Assembly: GCA_904502005.1 (NCBI GenBank)
Contig: CAJGDC010000041.1
Span: 1-18,119 of the forward strand
DNA: 18,119 nt
Reading direction: 5' to 3'
From: an uncultured Alistipes sp.
GTDB taxonomy: Bacteria; Bacteroidota; Bacteroidia; Bacteroidales; Rikenellaceae
A program made the translations under genes and the position numbers. Of this stretch, positions 13,477-18,119 are shown one piece after another. Positions within the stretch are counted from its first letter, which is position 1. Each line of letters starts with the position of its first letter. A model generated the notes under the pieces. The model did not search any database. It saw only the letters and a list, made by a program, of their open reading frames with translations, and was not told where the DNA came from.

Positions 13477-15176
13477 CAGAGCAGCAGATTGCAACCCTTA
13501 CTGCCGCTGCAAATAGTGCCGAAAATTGGCAGAATATCGTTGTTTCAGAGAATTTTGACCCGACCAAAATACGCGGTTGCCACTTTGAGGGCTGTGTAGA
13601 GATTGAGGATAACGTAACCCTTATAAACTCAACCATTCGCAACTATCACATCTGCTCTGACGCATATATTGAGTCTGTCACTCGCCTTGAGTGCCGTGAA
13701 GCTAGTAGCTTTGGAAATGGTGTTAGCGTGGCTGCGGTAAACGAGAATGGTGGTCGCGCAGTTATTATATATAATGAGCTGACTGCCCAGACGGCATATA
13801 TTGTTGCTATGTATCGTCATCGCAAGGATATTGCTGAGGCTTCAAATGGTTTTGCTAAGCACTATGCCACCATGATGCGTAAAAATATTGGTACCATCGG
13901 GGCTGGTTGCAAGATTGTCGGGGCTCGCTTTGTCCGCGAGGTAAATATGGAGGCAGGAACAACTATTGAGGGGGCCTCTCTTGTTCAAAACGGCACACTC
14001 CTCTCTGGGGCATATATCGGCGTAGATGTCAAGGCTACGGACTTTATCGCCGCCCAGAACTCAACTATCGACTGCGGAGCAATCGTTGACCGCTGCTTTA
14101 TTGGCGAGGATAGCATACTTACTAAGGGATTCTCAGCCGTAAACTCGCTAATCTTTGCAGGTGCACACCTTGAGCACGGCGAGTGCTGCGCAATTTTCGC
14201 AGGACCATATGTCGTCTCTCACCATAAGTCATCACTGCTTATTGCCGGCATGTTCTCATTCCTCAACGCGGGTAGTGGCACAAACCAGAGCAACCACCTC
14301 TTTAAGTGTGGCGCTATTCACCAATCGGTACACCGCCGCGGCTGCAAGTTCGGCAGCAACGGATATGTCATGAACCCCGCTGCCGAGGGTGAGTATACCA
14401 CTATTCTGGGTCGCCATACAAAACACCACGACACATCCGCCTTTCCATTTAGTTATCTAATTGAGAATCTTGGCGTTTCACTACTTATGCCGGGCTTCGC
14501 CCTAAGAAGTTATGGCATTGTGCGCGATATAGAGAAGTGGAGAACAAGAGATAATCGCAAATTCCGCCGTGACATTATCTCTTACAACGAGTACAATCCA
14601 TATATCACCTCAAAGGTGATGAAGGCCATTGAGCTACTTGAGACCCAGCTCTCCGAAAGTGGCGATAGTGAGCAGTGGCACTACAACAACACCCTCATTA
14701 AGCGAGGCGTAGCACAGCGCGGACTTGCTCTATACAAGAGCTATCTCACAGCCGCTCTCGGCGCAATGCTTAGCGTCGGAAAAGCCGACCAATTGGCCAT
14801 AAGTTCTGTTACCGACAAGTGGGTAGACCTTGCAGGACAGTATGTCTCAGGGGAGTGGTTAGAGAAGGTGTTAGAGAGTAGCTCCTCAGCCACCCATATT
14901 GAAGCCGCCCTTCTTGACCACCACAAACGATATGATAACTTTGCCTATAGTTGGGCAGTGTCAGCCCTCTCAAAACTATTAGGTCGTGTCGCTGAAATAG
15001 AGGATATTACCGCAGCAATCGCCGCAGGTAAAGAGGCTCACGAGTCTATGCGCCGCACGGCAGAGATTGACCGATTGTCGGATATAGGCCCAAAGATGAG
15101 TGTTGGCTACGGTACAGATTCAGATGATGAGGCTGTTCGCTGGGCAGACTTCTGCGCTGTTCACGGCTTAGAATAA
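13464..15176 (+). CDS. DUF4954 family left-handed beta-helix protein
   Basis: A 570-residue protein. It begins with a short helical part (MQRLTEQQIATLTAAA, then AENW), followed by hexapeptide-type turns typical of left-handed beta-helix transferases: roughly residues 30-80 and 130-300, for example IGAGCKIVGA and VEIEDNVTLINSTIRN. Family landmarks are YIVAMYRHRKDIAEASNGF, CAIFAGPYVVSHHKSSLLIAGMFSF, NAGSGTNQSNHLFK and HDTSAFPFSYLIE. The C-terminal 200 residues are mainly helical. DUF4954 is common in Bacteroidota; it looks like a sugar-nucleotide acyl- or nucleotidyltransferase fold, but I know no proven activity. The ATG lies 6 bases after GGAGG (13453-13457), one of the few good Shine-Dalgarno sequences here, encoded inside the end of the trmH-type gene. 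Confidence 0.88.
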   Translation: MQRLTEQQIATLTAAANSAENWQNIVVSENFDPTKIRGCHFEGCVEIEDNVTLINSTIRNYHICSDAYIESVTRLECREASSFGNGVSVAAVNENGGRAVIIYNELTAQTAYIVAMYRHRKDIAEASNGFAKHYATMMRKNIGTIGAGCKIVGARFVREVNMEAGTTIEGASLVQNGTLLSGAYIGVDVKATDFIAAQNSTIDCGAIVDRCFIGEDSILTKGFSAVNSLIFAGAHLEHGECCAIFAGPYVVSHHKSSLLIAGMFSFLNAGSGTNQSNHLFKCGAIHQSVHRRGCKFGSNGYVMNPAAEGEYTTILGRHTKHHDTSAFPFSYLIENLGVSLLMPGFALRSYGIVRDIEKWRTRDNRKFRRDIISYNEYNPYITSKVMKAIELLETQLSESGDSEQWHYNNTLIKRGVAQRGLALYKSYLTAALGAMLSVGKADQLAISSVTDKWVDLAGQYVSGEWLEKVLESSSSATHIEAALLDHHKRYDNFAYSWAVSALSKLLGRVAEIEDITAAIAAGKEAHESMRRTAEIDRLSDIGPKMSVGYGTDSDDEAVRWADFCAVHGLE

Positions 15177-15893
15177 CTGCTGTAAAATGGCTATAGACTG
15201 CACCTTGCGAATAGCGTCAAGGTGCAGGGCATAGTAGTCTGTAAGGGCATGTAGCATATCTACACGCTGCGTGCGGTTAAGCCCAATCTCACCCAGATAC
15301 TCAACATCGCACTCAATAAGGTCATTGAGCAGTTGCGCATACTCGCGGTTACAAAACTTATTGTGCGCAGGCTCTATAGGTGTGTATAACCCCTCTCGCA
15401 TATCAAAGAAGCTATCCTTAACATACTCATTTCCAGGGGCAAAACCCAAAAAACGACTTATATTAGCCAAAAACCAAAGATGGAAGTTCGCCACCCCCTC
15501 GTCAATAGCATCCAACGCCTCAATACTACCATATACAAAATCAAAGAGCTGACTGTTCGCCTCGCTCTCACCAATAAGACGATAGAGCACCTCCGCCATA
15601 AATAGTGCAATAGTAGACTTTCGAATATCATACGGAGTGCTCTGCAAAACGATGCTACTCTGCACATCTTTCAGACGATGCAGTTCGCTTTTATCAGAGA
15701 TTATCCCCTCAAATTGCAGCGCAAAAAGTGGCTGAAAGTAGGCGAGCTTACTTCCACGCCCCTTACCCGAACCTAACCCCTGCACAATATAGCTCTGACG
15801 ACCAAAAGTGTCGGTGAACATATTGACAATCACCGCCTTGTCGCCATACTTTACCGTGCCGAGCACTATTCCACGCGCCTTGTAACTCCTCAT
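15168..15893 (-). CDS. recO: DNA repair protein RecO
   Basis: A 241-residue recombination mediator that, with RecR, loads RecA on single-stranded DNA coated by SSB. The N-terminal OB-fold is recognisable (YKARGIVLGTVKYGDKAVIVNMFTD, then GRQSYIVQGLGSGKG). The middle and C-terminal helical domain contains FMAEVLYRLI and FDFVYGSIEALD ... FHLWFLANISRFLGFAP, all standard for Bacteroidota RecO. No zinc-binding cysteine cluster is visible. The start overlaps the end of xerD by 4 bases, so it is translated from the same leftward transcript. Its last 9 bases overlap the end of the convergent DUF4954 gene. Confidence 0.95.
   Translation of the reverse strand: MRSYKARGIVLGTVKYGDKAVIVNMFTDTFGRQSYIVQGLGSGKGRGSKLAYFQPLFALQFEGIISDKSELHRLKDVQSSIVLQSTPYDIRKSTIALFMAEVLYRLIGESEANSQLFDFVYGSIEALDAIDEGVANFHLWFLANISRFLGFAPGNEYVKDSFFDMREGLYTPIEPAHNKFCNREYAQLLNDLIECDVEYLGEIGLNRTQRVDMLHALTDYYALHLDAIRKVQSIAILQQLF
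15198..15227. other. Perfect 10-bp inverted repeat inside the recO 3' end
   Basis: CTGCACCTTG (15198-15207) pairs with CAAGGTGCAG (15218-15227) around a 10-base loop that can add two more pairs. It lies 22 bases after the DUF4954 stop, where a + strand terminator would be expected, but no T-run follows. Confidence 0.45.
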
Positions 15894-16789
15894 AGCTTTA
15901 TCTTTGATATTGCCCCACGCAAATGCTCAGGGTCAAGGTGTGTGTAAATCTCTGTCGTTGTAATACTCTGATGCCCAAGCATATCCTGCACTTGGCGAAT
16001 ATTCGCTCCACCTGATAGCAAATGTGTTGCAAAGGAGTGACGAAAGGTGTGAGGACTTACATTTTTGGTAATTCCAGCCTCTAAAGTCGCGTTGCGAATA
16101 ATCGTAAAAATCATCACACGAGTCAATTTAGTGCGACGATTACTCAAAAAGAGCACCTGCTCACCACTACTCTTTGCAATGTCACGACGGTCGTCTATAT
16201 ACTGCATCACATACTCCATCGCCCTACCTCCTATAGGCACCAACCTCTGTTTGTCGCCCTTGCCAACCACACGAATATACCCCTCGCCAAAGAATAGGTC
16301 GCTCATCTTTAACGATATAAGCTCCGACACTCGCAACCCACAAGAGTACAACAACTCCAACATCGCCCTATCACGACGACCCTTTACCGTCGTTGTGTCT
16401 ATACATCCGATTATCCTCTCAACCTCAGCTACCGTCAGCACATCTGGCAGAGTTCTCTCCGCCTTTGGTGCTGTGATAAACTCCGCCGGCGAGCTCTCAA
16501 TCTTATCTATCATCAACAGATAGTTAAAGAAACTCTTCACCCCACTTATCTCACGCGCCTGAGATGCTCTGGAGTGGTTTATCCTATGTAGATGAACAAT
16601 AAAACGCTCTATCATTTCACTCTCAACATCAGCAGGAAGAACATCATACTCCCTAAGGATAAAATTGGCAAAAATCATTATATCCCTAACGTATGCCTCG
16701 ACACTATTATCCGAGAGACTCTTCTCTAAACGAATATATGTTTTGTATCCTTGAATGGTTTTCTCCCACTTTTCGCTATTTTGTGCCAT
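15890..16789 (-). CDS. xerD: Tyrosine recombinase XerD type
   Basis: A 299-residue site-specific recombinase that resolves chromosome dimers at dif together with XerC. The N-terminal SAM-like core-binding domain covers about residues 1-95. The catalytic domain has Arg153 (CGLRVSELISL), Lys177 (VVGKGDKQRLVPI), His247 and Arg250 (SPHTFRHSFATHLL), His273 (MLGHQSITTTE) and the nucleophile Tyr282 (IYTHLDPEHL). All catalytic residues are present. Length and lack of mobile-element neighbours argue for the chromosomal Xer enzyme and against a phage or integron integrase. XerD over XerC is a judgement from overall similarity. It overlaps recO by 4 bases and is divergent from prmA. A possible -7 box (TATCTTCG) lies at 16818-16811. 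Confidence 0.93.
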   Translation of the reverse strand: MAQNSEKWEKTIQGYKTYIRLEKSLSDNSVEAYVRDIMIFANFILREYDVLPADVESEMIERFIVHLHRINHSRASQAREISGVKSFFNYLLMIDKIESSPAEFITAPKAERTLPDVLTVAEVERIIGCIDTTTVKGRRDRAMLELLYSCGLRVSELISLKMSDLFFGEGYIRVVGKGDKQRLVPIGGRAMEYVMQYIDDRRDIAKSSGEQVLFLSNRRTKLTRVMIFTIIRNATLEAGITKNVSPHTFRHSFATHLLSGGANIRQVQDMLGHQSITTTEIYTHLDPEHLRGAISKIKL

Positions 16790-16797
16790 AATTTTGT

Positions 16798-16805
16798 TAA
16801 ATTTG
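16798..16805 (+). promoter_or_regulatory. Bacteroidetes -7 box for prmA
   Basis: TAAATTTG matches TAnnTTTG and lies 29 bases before the prmA ATG. The nearest upstream TTTG (16780-16783) is only 14 bp away, so the -33 element is not convincing. Confidence 0.45.
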
Positions 16806-16834
16806 CACAGCGAAGATACAAAATTTTACATAAT

Positions 16835-17665
16835 ATGAACTACATTGAGTTAAATATTTCTGTTCCGAGTGCAGAAATTGCCGAGATTCTTACAGCCGAG
16901 CTCTCCGAGTTGCCTTTTGATAGCTTTACAACCGAGAAGGGTATGCTCAAGGCATATATCCCTCAAGATGCCCTTGTAGATTGCAAGGCCGATGCAGATG
17001 CAGTGCTTGCACAGTACGGCATTGCAGAGTATAGATATGTTCAGATAGAGGCACAAAACTGGAATGCCCTCTGGGAGAGCAACTTTGAGCCTGTAGATGT
17101 TGAGGGCCGAGTGATGATTCGCGCCCCATTCCACACCCCAAACCCAAATGCCGAGTTTGAGATTGTCATCATGCCAAAGATGTCTTTCGGCACAGGCCAC
17201 CACGCCACAACCAACATGATGGTACAGCTAATTCTTGACCTTGACCTTAAGGATAAGTGCGGACTAGATATGGGAAGCGGTACGGGTGTTCTCTCTATTG
17301 CCGCATGCCATCGTGGAGCAAAGGCTGTCGATGCCGTAGATATCGACGACTTCGCCTTTGAAAATTGTGCAGAGAATATCGCTACAAACGGTGTTGCACA
17401 CCTCATTACCCCAATTCTGGGCGATGCTCGTGTACTTGAGGGCAAACACTACGACTTTATCCTCGCCAATATCAATCGCAATATTCTACTTGCCGACATG
17501 GACAACTACCTCCGCTGCCTTGCCCCTGGTGGAGATATCCTTTTCAGCGGCTTTTTGGACGAGGATGTTGCAATTATGACCACCGCTGCCACCTCTCGTG
17601 GTCTCACCCTTACTGCTGAGCGCCACCACGCCGGCTGGGCAGCCCTCCACTTTACCCGTAAGTAG
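16835..17665 (+). CDS. prmA: Ribosomal protein uL11 methyltransferase
   Basis: A 276-residue enzyme that trimethylates uL11 with S-adenosylmethionine. The small N-terminal substrate-recognition domain (about 1-60) is followed by NWNALWESNFEPV (75-87), a family landmark. The Rossmann-like methyltransferase domain follows: FGTGHHATT (118-125), motif I DMGSGTGVLSIAA (145-157), AVDIDDFAFENCAEN and FILANINRNIL (208-218). I start at the ATG at 16835 because the longer frame would run back through the promoter into xerD. The gene is divergent from xerD. A small A/T-rich hairpin (17684-17698, ATAGCT/AGCTAT) follows the stop but has no T-run, so readthrough into rplY is possible. Confidence 0.96.
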   Translation: MNYIELNISVPSAEIAEILTAELSELPFDSFTTEKGMLKAYIPQDALVDCKADADAVLAQYGIAEYRYVQIEAQNWNALWESNFEPVDVEGRVMIRAPFHTPNPNAEFEIVIMPKMSFGTGHHATTNMMVQLILDLDLKDKCGLDMGSGTGVLSIAACHRGAKAVDAVDIDDFAFENCAENIATNGVAHLITPILGDARVLEGKHYDFILANINRNILLADMDNYLRCLAPGGDILFSGFLDEDVAIMTTAATSRGLTLTAERHHAGWAALHFTRK

Positions 17666-17703
17666 AGCATAAAGCAGAGAATAATAGCTAAAAGCTATAC
17701 AGA

Positions 17704-17735
17704 TTTGGTAGTCTAAAAAATTTGTTCTACATTTG
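17704..17735 (+). promoter_or_regulatory. Complete Bacteroidetes promoter of rplY
   Basis: TTTG (17704-17707), a 20-bp spacer, TACATTTG (17728-17735). The transcription start is expected near 17740, giving a leader of about 80 nt before the rplY ATG. Confidence 0.88.
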
Positions 17736-17739
17736 CAGC

Positions 17740-17822
17740 CGAAATCAGGCGGTTATGGGGGTTGCACTGCGGGTGCAGACTGAGTGCCGCCGTAGGTAAT
17801 AACATTAAATTTATTTTTTACA
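17740..17822 (+). promoter_or_regulatory. Folded 5' leader of rplY, possible autoregulatory element
   Basis: The G/C-rich leader can form an outer stem GGCGG (17748-17752) with CCGCC (17787-17791) and an inner hairpin TGCAC (17763-17767) with GTGCA (17773-17777), loop TGCGG. An A/T-rich stretch follows up to the ATG. Ribosomal protein leaders often bind their own product; this is inferred here. Confidence 0.4.
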
Positions 17823-18119
17823 ATGAAAACTCTTGCTATTCAAGCAGCGCCTCGTGCCGATTACGGTAAGAAGGCAACTAAGGCAGTTCGCCGTCAGGGT
17901 CTTATCCCATGTGTTATTTATGGTGGTGGTGAGAATGTAGCTTTCGCTATCGATGAGAAGGCTGTAAAGCCACTTATCTACACTCCAAACTCATACATCG
18001 TTGAGCTTGACATCGACGGTAAGAAGGAGCTCGCTGTTCTTCGTGATGTACAGTATCACCCAATTCGTGAGCAGATTCTTCACATCGACTTCTACCGTGT
18101 TCAGGAGGGTAAGCCAGTA
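17823..18119 (+). CDS. rplY: Large ribosomal subunit protein bL25 (CTC family), N-terminal part
   Basis: The ATG at 17823 opens a frame of 99 codons that runs out of the window. The protein starts MKTLAIQAAPRADYGKKATKAVRRQGLIPCVIYGG, the typical bL25 N-terminal domain, followed by YTPNSYIVELDIDGKKELAVLRDVQYHPIREQILHIDFYRV. bL25 binds 5S rRNA in the 50S central protuberance. Whether the C-terminal CTC extension, usual in Bacteroidota (total about 190-210 residues), is present cannot be seen. It has its own promoter and folded leader, and codon use looks like that of a highly expressed gene. pth is a frequent downstream neighbour, outside this window. Confidence 0.96.
   Translation, partial: MKTLAIQAAPRADYGKKATKAVRRQGLIPCVIYGGGENVAFAIDEKAVKPLIYTPNSYIVELDIDGKKELAVLRDVQYHPIREQILHIDFYRVQEGKPV

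Noticed and set aside
16850..17449. Several - strand open frames inside prmA
   Set aside because: They are shadows of the strongly conserved prmA frame and show no domains or promoters of their own.
17684..17698. Terminator after prmA
   Set aside because: The 6-bp A/T-rich stem ATAGCT/AGCTAT has no T-run and is too weak to call.

Overview
The window looks like a chromosomal segment of a Bacteroidota bacterium, most likely order Bacteroidales. The closest family (for example Rikenellaceae/Alistipes-like) cannot be settled by eye. The evidence is repeated Bacteroidetes sigma-ABfr-type promoters (TTTG, 19-20 bp, TAnnTTTG), almost no Shine-Dalgarno sequences, and typical gene families: a BACON-like plus DUF4886-type secreted protein, DUF4954, a DUF6427-like membrane protein and a GH2 protein of Bacteroides type.

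Layout. 1-384 is the 3' end of a tryptophanase gene, followed by a terminator shared with a leftward operon. That operon (4752 to 439) reads rnhB, FAD-dependent oxidoreductase, CocE/S15-type hydrolase and SGNH hydrolase. Divergent from rnhB is a 320-aa polytopic membrane protein (4835-5797). A gene-free stretch (5798-6532) holds the most unusual content: a promoter driving a short terminated RNA (about 5920-6011), followed directly by a second copy (6012-6443). In the second copy both hairpins are split by palindromic insertions of about 160-180 nt, while the 60-nt middle part stays identical. A leftward pair follows: a secreted BACON-SGNH protein and a TerB-like protein (8521 to 6533). A second gene-free stretch (8522-9010) carries a relative of the first insertion in opposite orientation and a long hairpin touching the rpmH terminator. 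Then come rpmH (bL34) and a GH2 protein that appears to have lost both catalytic glutamates.

From 11395 rightward there is a tight housekeeping operon: cvpA, rsgA, a TrmH-type methyltransferase and a DUF4954 beta-helix protein. It meets the leftward xerD-recO pair with overlapping 3' ends. Divergent from xerD is prmA (uL11 methyltransferase), then rplY (bL25), cut by the window edge and preceded by its own promoter and a leader that can fold.

Most genes serve translation and ribosome maturation (rpmH, rsgA, trmH, prmA, rplY), DNA maintenance (rnhB, recO, xerD) or the cell envelope and periplasm. I see no tRNA, rRNA, CRISPR array, transposase or prophage gene. The candidates for something undescribed are the duplicated small RNA with loop-targeted insertions, the palindromic repeat family, and the GH2 pseudoenzyme.
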